Source: Ruminococcaceae bacterium UBA6857
GTDB taxonomy: Bacteria > Bacillota > Clostridia > Oscillospirales > Acutalibacteraceae
Direction: 5' to 3'
DNA length: 14,131 nucleotides
Assembly: GCA_002451715.1 (NCBI GenBank)
Contig: DKDD01000026.1
Location: forward strand, 1-14,131
The notes under the pieces are model-generated. The model ran no database searches and was not told where the DNA came from. It saw nothing but the letters and a program-made list of their open reading frames with translations. Both the position numbers and the translations under genes were made by a program. Below, in pieces: positions 5,756 to 14,131 of this stretch (within the stretch, counting starts at the first letter, position 1; each line of letters starts with the position of its first letter).

Positions 5756-7228
5756 ATGGAGAAAACAGATTTCTTTGAAAAAAAGGTATTTCATTCCAAA
5801 ATCAAATCGCCTGATGTAACAAAGAGTGAAAAATGGCTCGGCTATCTTCTCGGTCCCGCAGGCGCACTGCTTCTTAATGCGGTGCTTGCAACTTATCTTA
5901 ATGTCTATTATACCGATGTGCTTAATTTGACAACGATTTGGGGCGGTGCCTTCCTTACGATTTTTCCAATCATCTCAAAAATTATTGATGCAGTCACAAA
6001 CGTAATAATGGGATACATAATTGACAGAACAAAAACAAAAGAAGGAAAAGCAAGACCGTGGCTTTTGCTTTCCGCTCCGCTTATGGCTGTTACGGGAGTG
6101 CTCTTGTTAGTTGTTCCGAGCGGCAACGAAACAGTTCAGGTCATTTGGGTCATGCTTTCCTATAACCTTTTCTACTCTTTTGCGTATACAATTTTCAATA
6201 TGAGTCACAACCTTATGGTTCCGCTTTCAACAAGAAATACCGAGCAGAGAGGTTCGCTTTCTGTCTTCAATCAGATTGCAACAATCATGATGAGTGGAAT
6301 TATTGTTGCACTCATTTTCCCTATGGTAGTTATGCCGATGCTCGGCGTTGACAAGTCAAAGTGGATTGTAACAATGAGTGTACTTTCGGTGCTTGCTCTT
6401 CCACTCACACTTCTTGAATATTACTTTACAAAAGAGCGAGTCACCCTTGAAGACGCAGACGTTTCGGAAAGAGAGAAAATTCCATATAAAAACATGATAA
6501 AAGCAATTTTTACCGATAAATATATGGTTCTAATTTTGCTCTATTTTTTGATTTATACAACCGGTGCGCAATTTAAAAACCTCGGTCTTGTATATTTCTG
6601 CAACTATGTTCTCGGCACTTACAATGATGGCAAAACACAAACAATGATTTCCGTTATCGGCGGTATCCCTATGGGTATCGGTATATTTGCGGTTTGGCCG
6701 CTTGCAAAAAAGTTTGGAAAACGAAATCTCACAATGGCGGGTTTTGTGCTTTACGCAATCGGCAGCGCGATTTGTTGGATATGCCCTACAAATATGGTGG
6801 TTGTTCTTGTCGGTCAGTTTATCAAAAATATCGGTGGTTTGCCGTGCTCATATGTTTTTATGGCGATGTTTGCGGACGTTCTCGATCACATGGAATGGAA
6901 GCATAATTTTCGCTGCGACGGCGGTGCAATGTCAATTTATAACATCATTGCCGTAACGAGTGTAGGCATCGTTACCGGTCTTTTTAACCTGATGCTTTCA
7001 AAATGCGGATATATTGCTCCGACACTTGTTAACGGCGAAACCGTTGCCGCTGTTCAAAACGCCGCAACAAAAAGCGCAATCACGTTCTCTTTTGTCGGCC
7101 TTGAAACAATCACAGCGATTATTCTTGTTGTCATTCTCGCTTTTTTGAACGTTGAAAAGAACATCAATAAAGAACAGGATGAAATCAAAGCAAGGAAAGA
7201 AAACAACGGCGAAGTCGCTTCAAAATAA
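5756..7228 (+). CDS. GPH-family (MelB-like) sugar:cation symporter, 490 aa
   Basis: The protein belongs to the glycoside-pentoside-hexuronide:cation symporter family (MFS_2). About 12 hydrophobic segments span most of the chain. The family signature DRTKTKEGKARPW is at residues 90-102, and the first helix region contains LGYLLGPAGALLLN and YYTDV. Length is normal for the family. It should import a rhamnoside or L-rhamnose across the cytoplasmic membrane using an ion gradient; the substrate is inferred from its operon partners. I chose the ATG at 5756 over the ATG at 5720 because AAAAGGAG (5738-5745) precedes it and the N-terminus MEKTDFF is typical. Relative to E. coli MelB, the helix-II motif WDAINDP reads IDAVTNV here. 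The Asp55 position is kept (D78) but the Asp59 position is Asn (N82). It is the first gene of the operon. Confidence 0.92.
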   Translation: MEKTDFFEKKVFHSKIKSPDVTKSEKWLGYLLGPAGALLLNAVLATYLNVYYTDVLNLTTIWGGAFLTIFPIISKIIDAVTNVIMGYIIDRTKTKEGKARPWLLLSAPLMAVTGVLLLVVPSGNETVQVIWVMLSYNLFYSFAYTIFNMSHNLMVPLSTRNTEQRGSLSVFNQIATIMMSGIIVALIFPMVVMPMLGVDKSKWIVTMSVLSVLALPLTLLEYYFTKERVTLEDADVSEREKIPYKNMIKAIFTDKYMVLILLYFLIYTTGAQFKNLGLVYFCNYVLGTYNDGKTQTMISVIGGIPMGIGIFAVWPLAKKFGKRNLTMAGFVLYAIGSAICWICPTNMVVVLVGQFIKNIGGLPCSYVFMAMFADVLDHMEWKHNFRCDGGAMSIYNIIAVTSVGIVTGLFNLMLSKCGYIAPTLVNGETVAAVQNAATKSAITFSFVGLETITAIILVVILAFLNVEKNINKEQDEIKARKENNGEVASK

Positions 7229-7244
7229 CTTACGGAGAAAAGTC

Positions 7245-9791
7245 ATGAAAGCAATAAATTTAAAAACAGAATACCTTAAAAACCCTTTGGGAATTGATTT
7301 TGAGCATCCCCGTCTTATGTGGAACTGCGAGGACGGTGTTACTCAGACGGCTTACTTAATCGAAGCTGTTGCACCTGACGGCAGACTCCTTTGGAACAGC
7401 GGAAAAGTAAATTCTTCAAAAATGACCTTTATCCGTTACCCGATACGTTGCAAGTCAAGAGACAGAATATACTGGAAGGTAAAACTCTGGGATGAAAACA
7501 ACAATGAGGGCGAATGGTCTGAAACCGCATTCTTTGAAACAGGACTCAGAAAAGCCGAAGACTTTAAAGCAAAGTGGATAACCGGGAATTATACCGTCAA
7601 TAAAAACGAACGCTATCCGGTTGATTGTTTCAAAAAGACCTTTTCCCTTTCGGACGAAGTTTTAAGCGCGCGACTTTACATAACTGCCTGTGGAATTTAT
7701 TCCTGTTCGGTTAACGGAAAAAAGGTTTCTTTTCCGTTTGCGCCGGGAATAACCGACTATAAAAAACGAATTCAATATCAGATATATGACGTGACAAAGC
7801 TTTTAAAAAAAGAGAACGTGATTTCCTGCTTCCTTGCGGACGGCTGGTACAGAGGTTCTGTCGGCGCATGGGGAATCCGTAATCAATACGGAACGGAAAC
7901 AAAGCTTTTTCTTCAGCTTGAAATTACATATAAAAACGGAAAAACCGAAAGCATACTTTCCGATAAAACATGGGATTGGTCAAACGACGGAGCGATTCTT
8001 TTTGCCGATAACAAAGACGGCGAAATTGTTGACGCAAGAAAAAGTCCAAGCTATTTAGGCAAGGCAAAAGAAACCGTTTGCACCGTTGTTCCGACTGCGT
8101 CAAACAACATTCCGATTGCGGAGAAGGAGACGTTCAAAGGAAAACTTTCAGTAACCCCATCAGGCAAAAGACTGATTGATTTCGGTCAAAATATTGCGGG
8201 CTATGTGTCATTTAAAGTCAAAGCAAATGCAGGACAAAAAATGGTTCTTCGCTTTGGCGAAATGCTTGACAAAAACGGTGAACTCACGCTGAAAAACATT
8301 CAGTGCGTGGGCAAGAAAAAAACAACGCCGCTTCAAAAAATCGAATACACCTGCAAAGACGGCATAAACGAATATAAGACGACCTTTGCGATTTTCGGCT
8401 TTAAACACATGGAAATTGAAACGGATATTGACCTGTCTGCCGAAGATTTTACGGCAATCGCCGTCTATTCCGACATGGAGGAAACAGGATTTTTTGAAAG
8501 TTCAAATGAACTCCTCAATAAATTTGTCGAAGCAACAAAGTGGTCAACAAAAAGCAACAGTGCCGACCTTCCGACCGATTGCCCGACGCGTGAACGTCAC
8601 GGCTGGACGGGCGACGCGCAGATTTTTTTCAAAACGGCAACCTATCTGTTTGATTATGCGGCTTTTTCCGAAAAGTATCTCACTGATGTCTATGACTGGC
8701 AGAAGAAGAACGGAAAACTTCCGCAGATTGTTCCGCCGGGAGGAGTGGACTTTTATATGTCCGCAATGAACGGTTCTGTCGGTTGGGCAGATGCCGGTGT
8801 GCTGATTCCTTATAGACTCTGGAAGCAGTACGGCGATAAAGGCATACTTGAAAAGTACTATTATAAAATGAAAAAGTATGCTTCGTTCATGCAAAGTCGC
8901 TGCGGAAAGTTTTATCCTACCGCAAAGCCGCTTACGCTTGAACGAAAGTACCGCAAGTATCTTAACAATTTCGGTCAGGCATACGGCGAATGGGCAGAGC
9001 CGAAAGACGTTGTTCCTCAAAGCGTTTGGACTTGCATAATCACTCATCCCGAAACCGCAACTGCCTATACAAGTTATGTAATGGAATGTATGGCGGAAAT
9101 TGCAAGTGCGCTTGGAAAAACGGACGAAGCAAAAGAATACAAAGCCTTTTCAAACGGCTGCAAGGAATCGTACCGCGCACTTATGAAAACAAAGCAGTAT
9201 TCGCTTGACACCGACAGGCAGTCTCAACTTGTCAGAGCGTTATATTTTGATATGCTTGATAAAGACCAAAATGAGTACGCAAAAAAGCGCCTTATCAAAG
9301 CGCTCGAAAATTACGGCTGGCGGCTCGGAACAGGTTTCCTTTCAACCCCACTCATACTATATGTCCTTGCCGATATTGATGTTGAAGCTGCATATAAACT
9401 TCTTGAAAACGAAGAAATGCCCGGCTGGCTCTTTATGACGAAAAACGGAGCAACAACCGTTTGGGAATCATGGGAAGGAACGGCGGCGCAAGGTGGTATA
9501 GCTTCGCTCAACCATTATTCAAAGGGAGCTGTTTGCGAATGGCTTTTCGCTTCAATGTGCGGAATCAATGTTTGCGGCGAAAATCATTTTATGATTAAAC
9601 CGCAGCCAGGCGGACACTTCACCTTTGCGAAAGCAAAATATAAAAGCATTTTCGGCACTGTAAAATCCGGTTGGGAAAGAAAAGACGGGAAAATGGTTTT
9701 CACTGTTGAAATTCCGTCAAACTGTACCGCAGATATCGTTCTTCCGAACGGAATAACCAAAGCGGTAAGAAGCGGAAAACATATATTTTAA
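7245..9791 (+). CDS. Alpha-L-rhamnosidase, glycoside hydrolase family 78, 848 aa, cytoplasmic
   Basis: The enzyme hydrolyses terminal alpha-L-rhamnose from rhamnosides by an inverting mechanism. An N-terminal fibronectin-III-like domain spans residues ~1-105 (EHPRLMWNC, IYWKVKLWDENN). The Bac_rhamnosid_N beta-domain covers ~130-300 (GIYSCSVNGKK, FLADGWYRGSVG). The (alpha/alpha)6 catalytic domain follows from ~430, and a short C-terminal beta-domain closes it. The signature DCPTRERHGWTGD is at 445-457. D445, E450 (presumed general acid) and D457 correspond to Asp567, Glu572 and Asp579 of Bacillus GL1 RhaB. TTVWESWEG holds the presumed base E741. There is no signal peptide. With the symporter upstream, this indicates that intact rhamnosides are imported and cut inside the cell. 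The start at 7245 follows CGGAG, 16 bp after the transporter stop; an earlier in-frame start would overlap the transporter by 77 bp. Confidence 0.95.
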   Translation: MKAINLKTEYLKNPLGIDFEHPRLMWNCEDGVTQTAYLIEAVAPDGRLLWNSGKVNSSKMTFIRYPIRCKSRDRIYWKVKLWDENNNEGEWSETAFFETGLRKAEDFKAKWITGNYTVNKNERYPVDCFKKTFSLSDEVLSARLYITACGIYSCSVNGKKVSFPFAPGITDYKKRIQYQIYDVTKLLKKENVISCFLADGWYRGSVGAWGIRNQYGTETKLFLQLEITYKNGKTESILSDKTWDWSNDGAILFADNKDGEIVDARKSPSYLGKAKETVCTVVPTASNNIPIAEKETFKGKLSVTPSGKRLIDFGQNIAGYVSFKVKANAGQKMVLRFGEMLDKNGELTLKNIQCVGKKKTTPLQKIEYTCKDGINEYKTTFAIFGFKHMEIETDIDLSAEDFTAIAVYSDMEETGFFESSNELLNKFVEATKWSTKSNSADLPTDCPTRERHGWTGDAQIFFKTATYLFDYAAFSEKYLTDVYDWQKKNGKLPQIVPPGGVDFYMSAMNGSVGWADAGVLIPYRLWKQYGDKGILEKYYYKMKKYASFMQSRCGKFYPTAKPLTLERKYRKYLNNFGQAYGEWAEPKDVVPQSVWTCIITHPETATAYTSYVMECMAEIASALGKTDEAKEYKAFSNGCKESYRALMKTKQYSLDTDRQSQLVRALYFDMLDKDQNEYAKKRLIKALENYGWRLGTGFLSTPLILYVLADIDVEAAYKLLENEEMPGWLFMTKNGATTVWESWEGTAAQGGIASLNHYSKGAVCEWLFASMCGINVCGENHFMIKPQPGGHFTFAKAKYKSIFGTVKSGWERKDGKMVFTVEIPSNCTADIVLPNGITKAVRSGKHIF

Positions 9792-9821
9792 TGTATATAA
9801 CTATTTGAAAGGACTTTTATT

Positions 9822-10730
9822 ATGAACGGAAAATATAAAAAAGCAATAATCGCCGTTGCGGTTGCAATTGCAATCTTTTTTTGCGGCTATTTTCTCAGTA
9901 TTACAAAAGGGATTAACATCAGTGTAAAGGTTAACGGCGGTGCGGCTAACACAAATCTTGTTCAGGGTCAAACTGCTTCGACGGTTGTTGCTACAGTTGC
10001 TCCGGAAACAACGCAGGCAGTTTCAGCTGCTTTGACGGAATCTAAACCTGCTGAATCAAAACCGGCCGAAAAAACCGAAAGCATGCCGGCATCGTCTGAT
10101 TCATCGAGCATGAGTACCGAAAAAATCGTTGAGCTTTATAACACTGCCGCAAATAAAGTCAAAACCGAAGCGACAACACTCACAAGAAATTATAAGAAGC
10201 TTGAAAGTCTTCCTGAATATCTTGAACTTCCGTCCGCAATTCAAAGCATCGGCTCAGCGGCAATCGGACAGTTTGTTAAGGGCAGTGATACACCGGAATC
10301 ATGGACTTCAAAGGAGGATATGCAGATTATTTTTCCTGTCGGAGGAACCGATTATACTTCTCATTTAACCGCAGATATGGTTGAAAGCGCAACCTGTACC
10401 GATAACGGAAATACATATCAGATTGAATTGAAGCTTTATGACGATAAACTCACAAGCCCCGAAAAAGGTCAGGGTTATGCCGGCGTTTTCAATACTGTTA
10501 CCGCTTCGTCAATCACAAGCGTTAACATTCCGACTGTGACATTCAACACAGTTGATGTTAACGGAATAAACGGTTCGGTTTCCTGCACAATTGACAAAGC
10601 CTCTCAAAGAGTTACGGAAATCACGTTCAGAAACACCGATATTCTAAAACTCAATGTAAAAGTAGTTTTCAGTGCAGTTGACGCAAAGCTTGCGCTCGCT
10701 TCGGAAGAAAACTTCTCAATTCAGTATTAA
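9822..10730 (+). CDS. Uncharacterised membrane-anchored extracytoplasmic protein, 302 aa
   Basis: A short basic start (MNGKYKK) precedes one hydrophobic segment at about residues 8-27 with no signal-peptidase site evident and no lipobox. The protein is therefore probably an N-terminally anchored cell-surface protein. Residues ~50-98 are a low-complexity linker rich in Ser, Thr, Ala, Pro and Glu, with a tandem ESKPA unit. The rest (~99-302) is a globular domain: an alpha-helical half (STEKIVELYNTAANKVK onward), then a beta-rich half with repeated strands (NTYQIELKLYDDK, ITEITFRNTDI-like). I recall similar linker-plus-domain proteins of unknown function in Clostridia, but I know no function. 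It sits between the rhamnosidase and rhaB, same strand, 30 bp and 12 bp from its neighbours, with GAAAGGAC as ribosome binding site. It is thus a genuine operon member. A surface role, such as substrate capture, is speculation. Confidence 0.8.
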   Translation: MNGKYKKAIIAVAVAIAIFFCGYFLSITKGINISVKVNGGAANTNLVQGQTASTVVATVAPETTQAVSAALTESKPAESKPAEKTESMPASSDSSSMSTEKIVELYNTAANKVKTEATTLTRNYKKLESLPEYLELPSAIQSIGSAAIGQFVKGSDTPESWTSKEDMQIIFPVGGTDYTSHLTADMVESATCTDNGNTYQIELKLYDDKLTSPEKGQGYAGVFNTVTASSITSVNIPTVTFNTVDVNGINGSVSCTIDKASQRVTEITFRNTDILKLNVKVVFSAVDAKLALASEENFSIQY

Positions 10731-10742
10731 GGCGGAATCATT

Positions 10743-12113
10743 TTGAAAAAGTATTATCTTGCAATCGACATCGGCGCATCTTCGGGACGGCACATTTTAG
10801 GCAGTCTTGAAAACGGAAAACTGAAACTTGAAGAAATTTACCGTTTTGAAAATTTTATTGAAAACGAAAACGGAAGTCTCGTTTGGAATTTTTCGCACCT
10901 TTTAAATGAAGTCAAAAACGGTCTTGCCAAATGTAAAAGAATCGGTAAAATTCCAAAAAGTGTTGCAATTGACACTTGGGGCGTTGATTACGTTTTACTT
11001 AATGGAGACCAAAAGGAAATCATGCCGTGTTTTTGCTACCGCGACGAAAGGACAAAATGCGTTATCGACGAAGTTGAACATATAATTTCGCCGATTGAAC
11101 TGTACGCTGCGACAGGTATTCAAAAGCAAAATTTCAACACTGTTTATCAGCTTTATGCGGATAAAAAAAGTAGCAGGCTTAATCAAGCCGAACACTTTTT
11201 GATGATGCCGTCATATCTTTCATTCAAGCTTACCGGAAAAATTAAAAATGAGTATACAAACGCAACTACAACGGGTTTGGTGAACGCAAAGAGCAAAACT
11301 TGGGATGAAGACATAATAAGTAAGCTTGGATTGCCGAGAAAACTGTTTGATACACTCTGTGCACCTTCAAACGTTATCGGCGAATTTTCAAAGGAGGTTC
11401 AAAACGAGGTCGGTTTCAATTCGGTTGTTCTTTTTGCACCGAGCCATGACACCGCTTCAGCGGTTGTCGCTTGTCCGATGGGTGAAAACGATTTATATGT
11501 TTCATCCGGTACGTGGTCACTTATCGGAACGGAAACAGCAGAGCCGATACTCACCGAAAAGGCAAGAAAAGCGAATTTTACCAATGAGGGCGGAGTTAAC
11601 TTTAGGTTTCGCTTTCTAAAAAACTATATGGGTATGTGGCTTTTTCAAAATATCCGCAAAAATCTCAACAAGTCAATGACTTATGACGAGATGATGAGCC
11701 TTGCCGAAAGTACGAAAAGTTTTTCATATGTTGATGTTAACGACAGTTCGTTTGTTGCACCCGAAAATATGATTGAAGCAGTTAAAGCATATCTCAAAAT
11801 GCCGGAAGCAACCCTCGGTTATGTTCTTAATTCGGTTTATCATTCGCTTGCAAAATCCTATAAGGACGCGGTTGATGAAATCGAAAGTATAACCGAAAAA
11901 AGCTTTTTTGCAATTCATATTGTCGGCGGAGGTTGCCGCGATAAATACCTCAACCGTCTTACCGCCAAATACACAGGCAAAAAAGTAACTGCCGGTCCGA
12001 TAGAAGCTACCGCAACCGGTAATATTATTTCGCAGATAATTTATGATGAGAAAATCACGCTCGAAGAAGCGAGAAGAATTGTTATTAATTCATTCGATAT
12101 AAAGGAGATTTAA
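10743..12113 (+). CDS. rhaB: Rhamnulokinase, 456 aa
   Basis: This FGGY-family sugar kinase phosphorylates L-rhamnulose to L-rhamnulose 1-phosphate with ATP. The N-terminal phosphate-binding loop AIDIGASSGRH is at residues 6-16. DTWGVDY (77-83) is the rhamnulokinase version of the sugar-binding segment. APSHDTASA contains the catalytic Asp (D236, matching Asp237 of E. coli RhaB). VSSGTWSLIG follows, and the C-terminal adenine-site motif HIVGGGCRDKYLN has glycines at 395-397. The sequence fits RhaB better than xylulo- or glycerol kinases. It is somewhat shorter than E. coli RhaB (489 aa). The start is a TTG, supported by AAGGCGG at 10729-10735 just before it; no in-frame ATG lies nearby. The stop is one base before the rhaA start, and AAAGGAG inside the last codons serves rhaA. 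Confidence 0.95.
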   Translation: MKKYYLAIDIGASSGRHILGSLENGKLKLEEIYRFENFIENENGSLVWNFSHLLNEVKNGLAKCKRIGKIPKSVAIDTWGVDYVLLNGDQKEIMPCFCYRDERTKCVIDEVEHIISPIELYAATGIQKQNFNTVYQLYADKKSSRLNQAEHFLMMPSYLSFKLTGKIKNEYTNATTTGLVNAKSKTWDEDIISKLGLPRKLFDTLCAPSNVIGEFSKEVQNEVGFNSVVLFAPSHDTASAVVACPMGENDLYVSSGTWSLIGTETAEPILTEKARKANFTNEGGVNFRFRFLKNYMGMWLFQNIRKNLNKSMTYDEMMSLAESTKSFSYVDVNDSSFVAPENMIEAVKAYLKMPEATLGYVLNSVYHSLAKSYKDAVDEIESITEKSFFAIHIVGGGCRDKYLNRLTAKYTGKKVTAGPIEATATGNIISQIIYDEKITLEEARRIVINSFDIKEI

Positions 12114-12114
12114 A

Positions 12115-13353
12115 ATGTCCTACAAAGAAGCAAAAGAAAAATACGCATCGTTTGGCGTTGACACCGAAAAAGCGATTGAAACACTGAAAAATGTTCCTGT
12201 CTCCCTCCATTGCTGGCAGGGCGACGACGTTGTGGGCTTTTACCAAAAGGGCGCTCTTTCCGGAGGAATCCAGACCACGGGTAACTATCCCGGCAGAGCG
12301 CAAACGCCGCAGGAACTTATGCAGGATATTGACAAGGTGATTACCCTTGTCCCCGGAAAAAGCAAACTTAATCTTCACGCTTCATATGCGATTTTTGAAG
12401 AAGGAAAGTTTGCCGACAGAAACAAGCTTTTGCCGAAACATTTTTCAAAGTGGGTCGAATTTGCAAAAGAACGAGAAATGGGAATCGACTTTAACCCGAC
12501 TTTCTTTTCTCACCCGATGGTTAAAGATAATCTTACACTTTCTTCGCCGGACGAAGCGGTTCGCTCCTTTTGGGTCGAGCATGGAAAACGCTGTCTTGAA
12601 ATTGCGGAATACTTTGCAAACGAGACAGGCATTCCCTGCGTGATGAACATATGGATTCCCGACGGATACAAGGATATTCCGGCCGACAGACTTTCGCCGA
12701 GAGCAAGGTTCAAAAAGAGCCTTGACGAAATTCTTTCTGTGCCGTATGATAAAAGCAAGGTTTTCGTAACGCTTGAATCAAAGGTTTTCGGAATAGGACT
12801 TGAAAGTTATACTGTCGGATCTGCCGAATTCTGCATGAACTATGTTGCTCAAAACGGTATCACGCCGCTCATGGACAACGGACATTATCACCCGACAGAG
12901 GTTGTCAGCGATAAAATTTCATCAATGCTGTTGTTCAATGAAAGGATTGCTCTTCATATAACACGCGGCGTTCGCTGGGATAGCGACCACGTTGTTATTT
13001 TCGACGACGAAACAAAAGAGATTGCGAAAGAGATCGCCAGGGCAGACGCACTTGACCGCGTATTCATTGCAACGGATTATTTTGACGCATCTATTAATCG
13101 CATTTCTGCGTGGGTGACGGGCATAAGAAGTGTTCGCAAGGCGTTGCTCTATGCACTGCTTGAACCAAGTGCCAAGATGAAAACACTTCAGAAAAACGCA
13201 GATTTTACTTCACTTATGGTGATGCACGAAGAGCTTAAAACAATGCCGTTCGGTGATGTTTGGGAAGAGTACCTCAGAAGAACAAATACTCCTGCCGATT
13301 ATCTGACAGAGGTTAAGAAATATGAAAAAGAAGTATTGGAGCAAAGAAAATGA
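12115..13353 (+). CDS. rhaA: L-rhamnose isomerase, 412 aa
   Basis: The enzyme converts L-rhamnose to L-rhamnulose, the first step after uptake and hydrolysis. It is a metal-dependent TIM-barrel isomerase, and the length is close to that of E. coli RhaA (419). The metal ligands are visible with the right spacing: E221 (TLESKVFG), D254 (PLMDNGHYHPTE), H281 (ALHITRGVRW) and D321 (IATDYFD). These match Glu234, Asp267, His294 and Asp334 of E. coli. The N-terminal segments typical of the family, LHCWQGDDVVGF and GGIQTTGNYPG, are also present. The ATG at 12115 follows AAAGGAG that lies inside the 3' end of rhaB. The stop overlaps the rhaD start in an ATGA, indicating translational coupling. No frameshift or missing residue is seen. 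Confidence 0.97.
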   Translation: MSYKEAKEKYASFGVDTEKAIETLKNVPVSLHCWQGDDVVGFYQKGALSGGIQTTGNYPGRAQTPQELMQDIDKVITLVPGKSKLNLHASYAIFEEGKFADRNKLLPKHFSKWVEFAKEREMGIDFNPTFFSHPMVKDNLTLSSPDEAVRSFWVEHGKRCLEIAEYFANETGIPCVMNIWIPDGYKDIPADRLSPRARFKKSLDEILSVPYDKSKVFVTLESKVFGIGLESYTVGSAEFCMNYVAQNGITPLMDNGHYHPTEVVSDKISSMLLFNERIALHITRGVRWDSDHVVIFDDETKEIAKEIARADALDRVFIATDYFDASINRISAWVTGIRSVRKALLYALLEPSAKMKTLQKNADFTSLMVMHEELKTMPFGDVWEEYLRRTNTPADYLTEVKKYEKEVLEQRK

Positions 13354-14131
13354 AGGACATTTTAACTGCACCGTTTTTAAAAGAAATGTGCGAAACAACG
13401 GCTAATATGTATCGTCTTGGTTGGGACGAGCGCAACGGCGGAAACATCAGCTACTTACTTGACGAAAGCGAAGTTTCAGAGTATCTCGACCTTAATAACG
13501 TAGTCCGAACTATCCCGACGGGCTTTAAAGCCAAAGACTTAATCGGAAAAATTTTTATTGTTACAGGAACCGGAAAGTACTTCAAAAATGTTGAAAAAGA
13601 CCCGGAAAACAACCTCGGCATCATTCGCATTGCAAATGATGGAACAACAGCAGAGCTTCTCTGGGGCTACAGCGACGGCGGAAAGTTTACATCCGAACTT
13701 CCGTCGCATCTTATGAGCCACATGGCAAGACTCAAGGTTGACCCGGAAAACAGGGTTGTTATGCACTCCCACCCGACAAACACACTTGCGATGAATTATG
13801 TTCACGAGCTTGACGAAAAAAAGTTTACTCATACACTTTGGGAAATGTGTACCGAATGTATTGTTGTTTTCCCGGACGGAGTCGGTGTCCTTCCGTGGAT
13901 GCTTTGCGGAACAAACGAAATCGGCGAAGCAACGGCGAAAAAGATGGAAGAATTTCGCCTTGTTGTTTGGGGAATGCACGGAATTTACGGCGCAGGAAAA
14001 ACGCTGGACGAAACTTTCGGCTTGATTGAAACCGTTGAAAAGGCAGCGCAAATTTATATGTTGACTGCGCATCTTTCACGGGTGAACACAATAAAGGACG
14101 AAGAATTAAAAACACTTGCCGAATTTTTTGG
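13350..14131 (+). CDS. rhaD: Rhamnulose-1-phosphate aldolase, 3'-truncated by the window end
   Basis: This class II aldolase cleaves L-rhamnulose 1-phosphate to dihydroxyacetone phosphate and L-lactaldehyde. The frame from ATG at 13350 stays open to the last base, giving 260 complete codons. E. coli RhaD has 274 residues, so only about 14 should be missing. Family features are NGGNIS near residue 30, E116 in TSELPSH (catalytic Glu117 in E. coli), and the zinc ligands H139 and H141 in HSHP plus H210 in WGMHG. These match His141, His143 and His212. The start codon overlaps the rhaA stop by four bases (ATGA), and GGAG at 13338-13341 is a plausible ribosome binding site. It is the last gene visible. 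Lactaldehyde reductase or a microcompartment locus could follow outside the window. Confidence 0.96.
   Translation, partial: MKDILTAPFLKEMCETTANMYRLGWDERNGGNISYLLDESEVSEYLDLNNVVRTIPTGFKAKDLIGKIFIVTGTGKYFKNVEKDPENNLGIIRIANDGTTAELLWGYSDGGKFTSELPSHLMSHMARLKVDPENRVVMHSHPTNTLAMNYVHELDEKKFTHTLWEMCTECIVVFPDGVGVLPWMLCGTNEIGEATAKKMEEFRLVVWGMHGIYGAGKTLDETFGLIETVEKAAQIYMLTAHLSRVNTIKDEELKTLAEFF

Noticed and set aside
7152..7244. Longer N-terminus for the rhamnosidase
   Set aside because: It would overlap the transporter gene by 77 bp; the ATG at 7245 has CGGAG upstream and begins with the usual GH78 start.
13539..14072. Minus-strand 177-codon open frame at the right end
   Set aside because: It is antisense to rhaD, whose frame, motifs and catalytic residues are clear.
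1..14131. CRISPR array, rRNA, complete tRNA or complete insertion sequence
   Set aside because: No regularly spaced repeats, no rRNA-like stretches, no full cloverleaf, and no intact transposase were seen.

Overview
The window looks like chromosomal DNA of a low-GC Gram-positive anaerobe, most likely a gut Clostridia member (Oscillospiraceae/Lachnospiraceae-like). The evidence is strong AGGAGG-type ribosome binding sites, AT-rich intergenic DNA with consensus sigma-A promoters, and proteins of clostridial character. The genus cannot be fixed from the sequence alone.

Left third (1-3700), accessory and partly decayed. Two genes lie on the minus strand: an uncharacterised single-pass membrane protein (92-646) and an AlbA_2/HATPase/winged-helix regulator of the COG2865 type (781-2223). 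The regulator's promoter is embedded in a field of repeated CTTTTGAAAT boxes. A 3'-terminal tRNA fragment with its own terminator (2530-2637) follows. Next are the C-terminal pieces of a tyrosine integrase (minus) and a serine resolvase (plus), which meet at about 2894-2899; one deletion probably removed the N-termini of both. A 91-bp repeat occurs at both ends of this block (25-115 and 3441-3531) in inverted orientation, with 75/91 positions identical. It contains a hairpin that is conserved as RNA on one strand only. This is old mobile-element territory.

Middle (3622-5003). A stand-alone AAA ATPase with a DUF4143 domain has its own near-consensus promoter. It is separated from the next gene by a bidirectional terminator.

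Right two-thirds (5006-14131), an L-rhamnose/rhamnoside catabolic operon. A TetR-family regulator is divergent from six co-directional genes: a GPH-family sugar symporter, a cytoplasmic GH78 alpha-L-rhamnosidase, an uncharacterised membrane-anchored protein, rhamnulokinase (rhaB), L-rhamnose isomerase (rhaA) and rhamnulose-1-phosphate aldolase (rhaD, cut by the window end). The likely scheme is import of a small rhamnoside and intracellular release of L-rhamnose. Isomerisation to L-rhamnulose, phosphorylation, and cleavage to dihydroxyacetone phosphate plus L-lactaldehyde follow. A large inverted repeat between the regulator and the transporter overlaps the operon's -35 box and is the obvious candidate operator.

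The most interesting points are the inverted repeat with its strand-specific hairpin, the unknown fourth-class protein inside the rhamnose operon, the helically phased boxes upstream of the COG2865 regulator, and an Asn in the transporter where MelB has its key cation-binding Asp59. I did not find a clearly new multi-gene system.
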